Source: Sinohyriopsis cumingii
Lineage: Eukaryota; Mollusca; Bivalvia; Unionida; Unionidae
Assembly: GCA_028554795.2 (NCBI GenBank)
Contig: CM068827.1
Span: forward strand, 69,927,809-69,991,808
DNA: 64,000 bases
Direction of reading: 5' to 3'
This document shows, one piece after another, positions 1 through 8,764 of the stretch. Position 1 is the stretch's first letter; each line of letters opens with the position of its first letter. Both the position numbers and the translations under genes were made by a program. Under the pieces are notes generated by a model, which had not been told where the DNA came from, did no database searches, and worked only from the letters and a program-made list of their open reading frames with translations.

Positions 1-736
1 ATATAAACGAACGTGTTTAATCTTAGTTGTAATCTGTACTGAACATGTAATTACTTCTCTCCCCAGCCCAAACCAGACACCCCCACCCTGCTAGTTCCTC
101 GTTGAAAAGACATTTTAGTTAGCCAGGCTGTCATTCTGGTATAGATGTTTTCTAGTTCTGTCTTTTCACAGTAATTTTTTAAAACTTATTTAATGGAAAT
201 CAAATATATTTTACCTGTACGATGGGACTGTTACTTGTAGGCAAGCTAAATGGCGATGTGTAAACATTTTTCTGATAAACCCTATCAACAGTGTGCCTAA
301 GGCACATTTGTGATGTTCATGTATAATTCTGGACTAGTTCATTATCATATAACACTGTATTAGTGCAATTCACAACGTTTTTATTTGATTTCTGTATTTA
401 ACTACTTGCTTGATAATGAAGAACACATTATATTGAGTGTGAGTCCGTGATGTTTTATTTGTCAACCCCATCTTCATTTCTCAAATATGCGGAAAGTACA
501 TGTAGTAAAATGTGTCAAGATCATTTTTTATCAGAAGGGTCTCTTCATGGGCCCATGGGTTTGTGTTTATTGCCTTGAATACTAGTCATCGGCTAATGGG
601 TTTGTATTTATTGTCTTGAATATTAATCAGTGTTCGATTAATTTTATCAGTTCTACTTGATTTTTTTAGACAGTTTAGGATCGTATTGATACATCTTGGA
701 AAATTTTACTTAGGCTTCATTGCTCTACAAGAGAAA
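1..736. other. Non-coding stretch, no gene seen
   Basis: AT-rich sequence with no convincing exon on either strand. The only structure noticed is an imperfect tandem duplication of about 40 bases (about 557-632) built around 'gggtttgtgtttattg' and 'gggtttgtatttattg'. It lies outside the large inverted duplication that starts at 841. Confidence 0.6.
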
Positions 737-744
737 ACGAACTC

Positions 745-783
<39 letters not shown>

Positions 784-1104
784 AATTGGATTTTTAACGT
801 AGCTTTAACAATTTTTCAGTCACATCACTACAATGTCTGCAGTGTGGCAGTTTGTAGTGATGTCTAGCACTGGGGCATCATGCCGCAGACATGCAGCATG
901 ATGTCCCACCCAGTCACATTATCCTGACACCAGGCCGACCAGTCCTAACACTACCCTCTTAATGCTGAGTGCCAAGCGAGGCAGCTGTTTGTGCCATTTT
1001 TGTAAGTTTTTGGTATGACTCGGCCGGGGATTGAACCCACGACCTCTCGCATCCGAGGCGGACGCTCTAACCACTAGGCCACCGGAGTGGTCACGAACTC
1101 TTGT
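737..1104 (-). mobile_element. Full-length tRNA-derived SINE (family 1) with target-site duplications
   Basis: Read on the minus strand, it begins with a tRNA-like head (A box 'TGGCCTAGTGGTTAGAGCG', B box 'GGGTTCAATCC'), continues through a conserved body containing 'CATGATGCCCCAGTGCTAGA', and ends in a (CA)n tail at 749-780. The 12-base duplication 'acgaactcttgt' flanks it at 737-748 and 1,093-1,104, so the insertion is 749-1,092. This family recurs about ten times in the window. The outer end of the large inverted duplication falls inside this copy, at about 841. Confidence 0.9.
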
Positions 1105-2861
1105 CTTTTACTACTACCGTTTAATCAAAAAGATTCAAGCAGAACTCTACACACGAAAGTTTATACCAGTTTGATTGGTGATACAGACATTGAAGGAATT
1201 TAGTGGATTAACAACAGTATTGTTGCATTTTTGTTTTGACCTGCTAGAGACTTGCCAGTTAGGAAGTTTTTTTTATACAGTATACTTGGAAAACTTTCGG
1301 CTACCATCTTGACATTGCTAGTGGTCCACCCTGTTTACCACGACGGTGACACAGGTTAGAAAATGCGTTTTCCGGAGCATAACACGTCTCTTAATGACCC
1401 CCAAAAGGACTTCAACGCCCAAACTAGAGCCCTACAAATCATCGTCAAGAGACCAGTCCTAGTCCAGACAATAACTTCCCGCATCTATATCATCACTGGA
1501 ACTAATTCTACAGAGACTGAAAACAGTCTACTAACATCCTAATATCCAATTTAGCTTCATACAAGATCGCAGATTCAGCCACGTATTACTGCAGAGGCAA
1601 GCGTGGCCAAATTTGCAAACATATGCCCGAGACCAGATCTTTCAAAAGTTGGACGACAGGAGTTAGCTTCCTTATCAATCAGAGGATAGGATAGTCGAAC
1701 CAAATTTTTTGACAAATATATGTCTTATAAATCGCAATCTGTGTTACTCAATCCGTTGAATTCAGAAAACGAATGAATAACCACAAGAATCACGTTCGTA
1801 AGAAAATCAATGAGAACCTCGCCAACCACTACAACTCGATTGAGTATTCAGACGAGTCCCTTCAGATGCCTCCGAATGAATCGAAACTGGCGTGGACCGA
1901 AATAGAAGACACGCAAAGGGACATAACGGGATGCTGCAATTAAACTTCATGGGGAGTTCGGCCTAACTGAAAGCGTCCAAATTTCCAAATGTAATCTTAT
2001 CAAAACTACAGTCAGACATCAGTTTATCAGACGTGTGCAATTGTTCGGTTAATATTTCCATAAGTAAATATTTTGTAACTCATTATTATTATTATTATTA
2101 TTATTATATACTTGTACATTTTCCGCTGTACTCTGCTTCCCAGATATTTTTATGCACAGAGAAACTGTCACAACCCTTTCTACGATATTATAAATAATAC
2201 TGCAGAAGGTGTGTATTAAAATGTAACGACTCCCGATCCCCCAGTCAGTAATAGCCCATTTCATGCAGACTTCGGTGAACTTCGTAATTTGCTCGGAATT
2301 TTGATCACATGGTGGGTGGTCAGCTGACAGTAATAGCCACTCGACTCCCGATCCCCCAGTCAGTAATGCTGACATTCTAGATACATAGCTCAAGGTTGAA
2401 TAGCTAACAATTTTATCAAATATAAAAAATCGATTCAAATTATTTCCCGGACATAAATTTTCAGTTTCAGATTAAAATAATAGTAAAGCTTCAGTTCAGT
2501 GCTATCTTGACACAGTTATTGGCCTGGTTCACCAAATGCCATTTTACACTTTAATTCTTCACAAGAAAGTTAATGTCCTATTGTAAGAGTTTATGTTCAG
2601 TACGTTGACCATGGTGTTCGTCTGCTATTGATTTCTCTTACTTCCTCCTTCATTCCTCTTCTTCTATGCTTCGTGCCTCTTGTGTGCACCCAGAAAGTTG
2701 ACTCGGCCACCTTCGCCTTCCGCCTTCTGTTCTACTCCTTACTCCTTCCTTCTTATTCTTCCGGTGTCGTCACTACGTACACCCTGTGAATCTCTCACTG
2801 CCGTCTCTCATGTGCATTCTGGGAGCTTCCTTAAAAAGCTTTTACCTAGTTCAAATTCTCT
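1105..2861. other. Conserved in both arms but apparently non-coding
   Basis: This stretch matches 55,5xx-58,190 in reverse orientation. Short open stretches (for example about 1,770-1,914) are broken by stops in the other arm, so I do not call them genes. A (TTA)n run lies at 2,083-2,106. A pyrimidine-rich tract (about 2,640-2,760) is also shared. No promoter or first exon for the downstream methyltransferase could be identified here. Confidence 0.5.
2342..2367. repeat. 26-base templated filler at a rearrangement junction
   Basis: A 26-base copy of 2,227-2,252 sits exactly where the right arm carries about 1,006 different bases (55,911-56,916). A short insertion copied from about 115 bases away at a junction is typical of microhomology- or synthesis-dependent end joining. 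It suggests a roughly 1 kb deletion in the left arm after the duplication. Confidence 0.75.
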
Positions 2862-3134
2862 CCTTTTTACGACATGTTGTTGTTCTAGGGTTTAACGCCA
2901 TTTTTCAGCACAAGATAGGCTATACATGGCGGCCAGTATAACTGGTGGAGGAAGAACCCTGGAAAACCCAGGGAAGAACCACCGACCCACGAGAAGCTAC
3001 TGGCAGGCTTTCCCACGTACCCACGCTAGCCGAGCCTTGGACTCGAACCCACGCAGATAGAGGTGAGATGGCAGTGATCCGGAACGGTGAGCGCTTTAGA
3101 CCACTCGGCCACTCGGGGCCCCTTTTTACGACAT
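2862..3134 (-). mobile_element. SINE family 2, left-arm-specific insertion
   Basis: On the minus strand the element starts with a Ser/Leu-tRNA-like head ('GAGTGGCCGAGTGGTCTAAA', 'GGTTCGAGTCC'), contains 'GTGGGTCGGTGGTTCTTCCC', and ends in an (AAC)n tail. The 14-base duplication 'cctttttacgacat' occurs at 2,862-2,875 and 3,121-3,134, so the insert is 2,876-3,120. The right arm (about 54,165-54,180) has the uninterrupted target, so this SINE inserted after the arms separated. Confidence 0.93.
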
Positions 3135-3246
3135 AATCTCGGAGTGGCTTATAGCTAAAATACTAACGTAATGCTATGTACCAATGATACCTTGATTTGA
3201 TTTCCTACAGAGTTGCCTTGAAGATATAAATGCCAAAAGATATGTT

Positions 3247-3515
3247 GATCGTCCCGGTGAGAAAAGGGGTTAGAGCGTCCGCCCCGGATGCCGGAGGTCG
3301 TGGGTTCGAACCCCGCCTGAGTGATATCAAAGACATACAAAAAGTACTAGCAGCTGCCTCGCAAGGCGCTCAGCATTAAGAGGTTAGTTTTAGGACTGGT
3401 GTCGTGAAAATGTGACTGGGTGGGACATGATGCTACATGTCTGCGGCATGATGACCCAGTGTTAGGCATCAGTATAAACTGCCACACTGCAGACATCGTA
3501 GCGGCACGCATACAC
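3247..3515 (+). mobile_element. SINE family 1 copy, decayed
   Basis: The head carries 'GGTTAGAGCGTCCGCCCCGG' and 'GGGTTCGAACCCC'. The body runs to 'CACACTGCAGACATCGTAGC'. It lacks the usual (CA)n tail. It is shared with the right arm (about 53,786-54,055, minus), so it predates the duplication. Confidence 0.85.
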
Positions 3516-3718
3516 ACAGATGATATTTTAAAGATACTGACTTGCCGCACGTAAGATATATCTGGCCCATTGTTTGTTGCATTACTATTCTAGATAAATG
3601 ACAAGGCAATATACACACACATGTGAATTTACAATATACAAAAAACAGATAGTCTCTCTGCAATTTAATAATGGTACTTATCTGATAATAATTCCTTGCT
3701 CGTAAAAACATACATAAA

Positions 3719-3720
<2 letters not shown>

Positions 3721-3811
<91 letters not shown>
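3721..3811. repeat. (TA)n microsatellite, about 90 bp
   Basis: Perfect TA dinucleotide run. The mirrored position in the right arm carries a (TA)n tract at about 53,464-53,579, so the locus is ancestral but its length differs between arms. Confidence 0.97.
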
Positions 3812-3814
<3 letters not shown>

Positions 3815-4389
3815 ACTAGCGTGCACTGTGTAAATACGATCGTGCTATTAAAACTGTGCATACATCTAAATGATATTCACAGTTACCTTTAATTCCATAA
3901 AATTAGAAATGTTGACTGGTAACCATGCACGCTATACTGACAGGGACAGAAATATTTGTGTTAAAAACAACGTATTTATTTCAAATGTAAATTTAAATTT
4001 ATTCTAAGTTAGGAGTTTCCAGGATTAGTTTTTAAGACATTCAACTGATGTAACAATATGAAAAGTGTATGAGTATGTGTGTGCGAGCGTGCGTGTGTGA
4101 AAGAGATGGAATGATGGTGAGGGATACAATGGGCGTTTAAGGTGTTGCAGGAATTATCAGCATAATATGACCCATATAATACAAAAAGTAAACAAATTCC
4201 ATTTACTCTTGTCTATTGATTTTATGGATCAGCATTGATAGGTGGGGTTTTCTGGATGAAAGTTAAATAGAAGTCTATGTAGCAATGTAAACTCCAAATT
4301 GCATTATAAAATGTGGAATAGCTCCAGAGCTATGCTGGTAACAAGGATCCGCTCTGGAATAGACCAAAACCACTTTGCACATTGCTAAG
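3812..4389. other. Non-coding, shared by both arms
   Basis: Shared with 52,894-53,460 in reverse orientation and again with the second tandem copy in the right arm (about 54,570-55,135). No coding signal was seen. Confidence 0.55.
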
Positions 4390-4489
4390 AAGTTTGGCAT
4401 AAATGCTGTCTCAAAAACTTGCATTTACCTTTTATGGGTTTAGTCTGTTTGAATTTATTTTGGATAGAGTTATGGCCCTTGTTGAGCAA

Positions 4490-4700
4490 ATTTGTTTCAT
4501 CGCATGAAAACTGTGAAGGTTGGTTGTAATCAGCATAGACCAAGAACCAAGAAAATTGGCAAGAATACCCTCTCTTATACCTAGATGTACCTTTTGTTTC
4601 ATCGCATGAAAATTGCGTAGGTTGGCTGTAATCAGCATAGACCAAGAACCAAGAAATTTGGCGAGAATATCGTCTGTTATACCTATATGTACCTTTTATG
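4490..4700 (-). repeat. Two tandem units of a roughly 101-103 bp repeat
   Basis: Two consecutive units contain 'ttcatcgcatgaaaa', 'gtaatcagcatagaccaaga' and 'gcgagaatat' or its variants. The same pair occurs at about 52,585-52,790 in the right arm, and a single unit at about 54,375-54,455. The open frames running through it are a by-product of the repeat and not a gene. Confidence 0.8.
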
Positions 4701-5220
4701 TGTTTTGCCCCGTCCGCTCCAATTTGGAAATTGTTATGTTTCTTTTCGATCAACTTCCAATCCTTTCATGGAATATTGCATGTAATCATCATAGCACAAG
4801 AACAATTGAACATGTTTTGATGAAATTTGATGTGAACAATGATTCATATACATCGATGTGCCATTTATGCATTTTGTCTGGTCTTCTCCTTTTGAATACT
4901 CCGTGTATGATCCTGCACAGTCGACTTGATATATTTTAATGGGAAGTTGTTTGTATTGATGAGACCTAGTAGGAGTTGGAATGTTCATTCATTCCACGTC
5001 GTCTTTTGGAGAGCCATGGACCCAGAACGCCCATCTCCTTCTAACTTTGATTTCCCAAGCACAGCTTCCTTTGCTTAAGGCTTTACGGAACAAATTGCGA
5101 TGGACAGGACCACTTGCATTGCACCCATCGCTAATAACTCTTGTTACAACCACCAGATGGTGTCTTTGTCATCCATCCAGACCGATTTCATTTTTTCAGC
5201 TGTTTTACTGTTGATTACAG

Positions 5221-5346
5221 AAAGCAAGGAAAACTGCAGCACAAACAAGTGAAAGTGGAGGATGGTGTTTGGAAACAAGCATGGAAGACAGCGGAGAACA
5301 TAGAACCGATAGACAGCTAGCGAATGAATTGACTGAATTTTTTAAG
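5221..5346 (+). CDS. Methyltransferase gene, internal exon (left-arm copy)
   Basis: A 126-base, phase 0-0 exon of 42 codons, bounded by acceptor 'ttgattacag' (ends 5,220) and donor 'gtacat' (starts 5,347). The peptide contains 'GGWCLETSMEDSGEHR' and ends 'LANELTEFFK'. It joins in frame to the exon at 6,846, which begins 'GKKVASFGDGPGRY', giving the usual order of a short N-terminal block, a helix, and then the glycine-rich SAM-binding loop of class I methyltransferases. The right-arm counterpart is 51,939-52,067. That copy is 3 bases longer, has several amino-acid changes, and is still open. No more upstream exon was found, so the start codon and promoter are unknown. The function inference rests mainly on the next exon. 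Confidence 0.72.
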
Positions 5347-6494
5347 GTACATTTTCTCCCCACTTCTTCTCCTCGTGCATGTAAATATGTGTCTGCACTT
5401 ACCGTCAATGCAAATCTTTCTTATTCATATGAAACGTTCGTGAATGTACAAGTTATAGTTTGACTCTTTCTTACATCAGTTTTTCAGAAATCATTTGTTA
5501 CGTCCTCTCTACTACTTGTTTGTCAGTTTTCTGACCTACTAAAACTCATATAGGTCATGAATGCGTTCAACGACGATTATTTCAGTAATGGGTGTAATTT
5601 TTGTAGAATTTGATTACATATACACCTTTAAATGGCAATTATTCACTTTATTTGGATCATCATACATCCATATTCCTTTGGAATGTTATTATTTACACGT
5701 TCCGAGAAGTACATACGGCAAAATCAGTGATAAAGTTGGGTTGACATTTTTGGACTAGGTCAACCTAAAGGTGTAATCCATTACAATACGGAACGCATCT
5801 CGCGTGATGTGATGTCACAATGAAATCTGCTCATTTTGATAAGCAAATTCGTATTACCTACCCTGTACTGTGAAGATTCTACTCGACGTGCTCATTTCTT
5901 GACCCAGTTCAGTACGTGACAGCCACTGTAAAAGTGCATAGCGATCGGTAATTTTCATCTTGAAGTTTCTTGACGACAGTTAAGGTGCAGATCATTCAAT
6001 AATTATGATTGAATAGACTTAGGTTAAATAAAATTAGTATTACATTTTTATACAATAATTTATATTTAATTCGAATAAATACGCATATTTGACCTCTATG
6101 ACTTGCACTATAGTTCTTGTCGTGCTGGCCTTGGAGGATCGCTATACCAAGCGATCACATTGGTGTCCGTGTACTCAAACCACCTTCCGTAAATCCTTAC
6201 AAAGCCTAGATAATTTTTTTTAAAATTTATTTTATTTCAAAACCATTTATTCCATCCTCTCCAGTTTTGGAATATAGCTTCAGTATATGTTTATCTATTT
6301 CTTGTATCATCCTGGTTATTGGATCACGCCGTGGAAAATGAGTTTTCCTTTTTGTCATAGTGATAGCTTGGCTTCAGTAAACTTTAGATTAGCCTTGATG
6401 TATAAGTTTTTATATACTTTGATTATAATTCATTAATATGGTCAGTTTCTAAGCAGGTTTAGTTACATGTTACTTGGTAAGAGGATACATACAA
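5347..6494. other. Intron of the methyltransferase gene (first part)
   Basis: Lies between the donor at 5,347 and the acceptor ending at 6,845. Shared with the right arm. No internal feature was recognised in this part. The 3' part of the intron holds an LTR fragment and a tetranucleotide repeat. Confidence 0.6.
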
Positions 6495-6756
6495 CACAAG
6501 TTTATCATCGTCCTACATTTTGGATTTCATCGGGATTCGAACTCAGCTTCATTAGGACTTTTTATTACTAGAACTTCTATTTTTTTATTCTTGGATTATT
6601 CCTGAGTTATTTTTGGATTTGATTCCTAAAACCGTAAGTTATTTTTCTCATTTTTACCTTGTTTTTCTAGGGAAATTAATTATTTGTTAAATTTTACAGA
6701 GCTTGTTGTCTTCTGTTTTTTCTTGTTACGTTTTGTAAGAGCCTAAACACGTAACA
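6495..6756 (+). mobile_element. 3' fragment of an LTR (same family as 13,035 and 43,038)
   Basis: Matches the 3' third of the LTRs at 13,035-13,966 and 43,038-43,944. Shared landmarks are 'cgggattcgaactc', 'ttttggatttgattc' and the terminus 'cctaaacacgtaaca'. The 5' part is missing. It lies within the intron just before the terminal methyltransferase exon and is shared by both arms (50,645 to about 50,900, minus). Confidence 0.7.
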
Positions 6757-6785
6757 ATACATACATACATACATACATACATACA

Positions 6786-6813
<28 letters not shown>
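6757..6813. repeat. (ATAC)n microsatellite next to a splice acceptor
   Basis: About 14 tetranucleotide units ending roughly 30 bases upstream of the acceptor of the terminal methyltransferase exon. In the right arm the same locus is expanded and compound (50,464-50,644). Confidence 0.95.
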
Positions 6814-6818
<5 letters not shown>

Positions 6819-6845
6819 TATACGATTTATCTGACACTGTTTCAG

Positions 6846-7343
6846 GGGAAAAAAGTTGCCAGCTTTGGAGATGGCCCCGGCAGGTATCAACAAATCATAA
6901 GCGATTCCGGAAAGGTAATATTGTGTGACGCATACGACGGCGCACCTTACGCAGAAAAAGCTAGTAACGGCCGTGTAAAATACATGGACTTGACAGTGCC
7001 TCAATATGGAATTCCTCTTTACGATTGGATTTTTAGTCTGGAGGTTGCCGAACATATACCACACAAATTCGAAAGTATTTTCCTGGATAACATTGTTCGC
7101 CACGCCCGTGAGGGCGTGATCCTAAGTTGGGCGGTGCCTGGACAATATGGATACTCTCATATTAACACCCAGCCACTTTCCTATGTAATTGACGTTTTTG
7201 ACAAACTCGGATTCAGACATGACCAAGAAGATTCCAAGAAAGTACAGAACATGTGTTCCATTGATTATTTGAAAAGAAATGTCAATGTATATCGCCGAAA
7301 GAACAGTTCTGAGATAGTGGATATGGAAATATATATGTCATAG
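6846..7343 (+). CDS. SAM-dependent methyltransferase, terminal exon (left-arm copy)
   Basis: Acceptor 'tttcag' ends at 6,845. The exon then runs open for 165 codons to a TAG at 7,341-7,343. The start is phase 0, matching the donor of 5,221-5,346. Residues 1-14 (GKKVASFGDGPGRY) resemble motif I, the SAM-binding loop of class I methyltransferases, although FGDGPG replaces the commoner D-x-G-x-G-x-G. An acidic residue follows about 20 residues on (ILCDAYDG). 'DWIFSLEVAEHIP' is the typical post-I/motif IV block seen in Methyltransf_11/FkbM-like enzymes. The substrate is unknown. There is no signal peptide or membrane segment in this part. The right-arm copy (49,938-50,435) differs at about 7 bases, of which 5 are silent, the remaining two producing Tyr to Gly at residue 102. 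This copy reads PGQYGYSH. A poly(A) signal follows at 7,420. Confidence 0.82.
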   Translation, partial: GKKVASFGDGPGRYQQIISDSGKVILCDAYDGAPYAEKASNGRVKYMDLTVPQYGIPLYDWIFSLEVAEHIPHKFESIFLDNIVRHAREGVILSWAVPGQYGYSHINTQPLSYVIDVFDKLGFRHDQEDSKKVQNMCSIDYLKRNVNVYRRKNSSEIVDMEIYMS

Positions 7344-7419
7344 CTATCGTTTCCATCTTTTTAATTTCCTTTAATTTTGATCCAGTTAATGTAAATACAT
7401 AAAAACACCGAATCTCTGC

Positions 7420-7425
7420 AATAAA
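7420..7425 (+). promoter_or_regulatory. Polyadenylation signal AATAAA for the methyltransferase
   Basis: Canonical AATAAA about 77 bases after the stop codon. It is conserved in the right arm (49,855-49,860 on the minus strand), which supports the call that the exon before it is the last one. Confidence 0.65.
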
Positions 7426-7439
7426 AAGAAATTGTAGAA

Positions 7440-7759
7440 TATATCATGACATGTTCACTATCATAAATAAGCAGGAAATGTAGAATTTATGTATTTGAAT
7501 CTGCTGTATGGGTAATCGATTTAAGCCTAAAAATAGCAGGCTTTTGGATCTCTGCAGAAAGACATTATAGGGTATACATATCGCTAAGTCAATATTAAAA
7601 GGTTCGAACTTAGACCTTTCTTCTAAGAACCCAACAGGATACCACTTTACAGCCATTAGCATCAATAAGAGAGTTTTCAATTTTAAGAAAAATTCCTTTA
7701 CGACGACCCCAGAATTTTGAAACAACCAGTGTACCCCATTTTTGATTAGCTTAACTTGT
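7440..7759. other. Downstream flank of the methyltransferase, shared by both arms
   Basis: No exon recognised. The open frame on the minus strand (7,444-7,725) and its mirror at 49,561-49,836 read through non-coding sequence and show no family resemblance. Confidence 0.5.
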
Positions 7760-8097
7760 CTTTATTTAGAAATGTAGCCATTTGACTTTATATTACTGTC
7801 ATTTGAAAGTGAATTAGATCCACGAAGGGACCGTTTGCTTTCTTTTTTCTGAGTTTTTGACACTGAAGTTGATTTATTCGGTCTAATCTTGACATAAGAG
7901 CCTGCAGTATTGATGAACCCCCTTTTATCCCAATGCCATAAAGGAGGAGGAGTGTGGTTGATAATCAGCTCGCGAGAAACCATTTGCTGCCGAGGCCTGT
8001 CCACAGACGGCAACCGATCTAGGCTGTTCTGGGCAGGATTCGAACCATAAACCTACTGATTGGGACTAAGGCATGCTAACCACTGAGCCATTGTACC
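7760..8097 (-). mobile_element. tRNA-derived SINE, family 4
   Basis: The minus-strand head at about 8,097 reads 'GGTACAATGGCTCAGTGGTT', with a B box 'GGTTCGAATCC'. The body includes 'TGGACAGGCCTCGGCAGCAA' and 'CCACACTCCTCCTCC'. The 3' boundary near 7,760 is approximate. It is shared with the right arm (49,187 to about 49,530), so it predates the duplication. Confidence 0.75.
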
Positions 8098-8289
8098 AAA
8101 CAGAGTGGATAATCAAAAATTCTCTACCATGCGTATGACTATTGTTTCCACCAATATTAACTTTTTGATAGTCCCATTTACAATATTTTGTGTGTAGCTA
8201 AAGGTGTTTCTTGACGGTTGCGAAGCCATCCATCCATTGTGTATCCAACCAACATCAGCTATCAGCCATATTCGTCCTTGTGTATTTGT

Positions 8290-8293
8290 TAGT

Positions 8294-8336
<43 letters not shown>

Positions 8337-8340
8337 TTTC
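8290..8340. repeat. (TTTA)n microsatellite
   Basis: About 12 units of TTTA, directly visible. The right-arm equivalent (about 48,965-48,995) is shorter and degraded. Confidence 0.93.
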
Positions 8341-8483
8341 ATTTTAATTCGCCTATACATTTGACATTATAGGTCAGTCTTTCATCTAGAGCTCAATGTA
8401 TTTATATGCGAACAAAAAAATCAATATAACCAAAAATGTTATTAAAACACATAAAATTTGATATTAAATACAAACTAAAAGTT

Positions 8484-8764
8484 AAACTGTTATATGGGTG
8501 GGGGGACAGAGTGCCTGAGTTGTCTAAAGCGCTCACCGTTACGGATCATTGCCATCTCACCTCTTTCTTTGTGGTTTTAAGCATAGGGTTCGGCCAATGG
8601 GGTATGTGAGAAAGCTTGCCAGTAGCTTCTCGTGGGTCGGTGGTTCTTTCCGGGGTTGCCCTGGTTTCTTCCTCCACTATTTATACTGACCGCTATGTAT
8701 AGCCTATCTTGTGCTGAAAATAGAGTTAAACCCTACAAAAACAACAATAACAAACTGTTACATG
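8484..8764 (+). mobile_element. SINE family 2 with target-site duplications
   Basis: The tRNA-like head ('GAGTTGTCTAAAGCGCTCAC') is followed by 'CTCGTGGGTCGGTGGTTCTT' and an A/C-rich tail. Flanking copies are 'aaactgttatatg' (8,484-8,496) and 'aaactgttacatg' (8,752-8,764). A matching minus-strand copy sits in the right arm at 48,527-48,817. Confidence 0.88.

Noticed and set aside
1010..1092. tRNA genes at SINE heads (also 3,247, 8,097, 18,698, 28,410, 46,041 and 58,202)
   Set aside because: They have A- and B-box-like motifs but are fused to long repeated bodies with CA or AAC tails and flanked by target-site duplications, so they are SINEs.
1765..1920. Conserved coding exon in the distal arms
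   Set aside because: Open for 48 codons on the left but interrupted by stops in the right-arm copy, with no splice support.
2680..2895. Ser/Pro-rich small protein
   Set aside because: Low-complexity pyrimidine tract that continues into an inserted SINE. The right-arm equivalent is rearranged.
4385..4939. Overlapping frames of 68-122 codons on both strands (and 52,255-52,894)
   Set aside because: They run through a 101-base tandem repeat whose unit length allows open frames, with no family resemblance.
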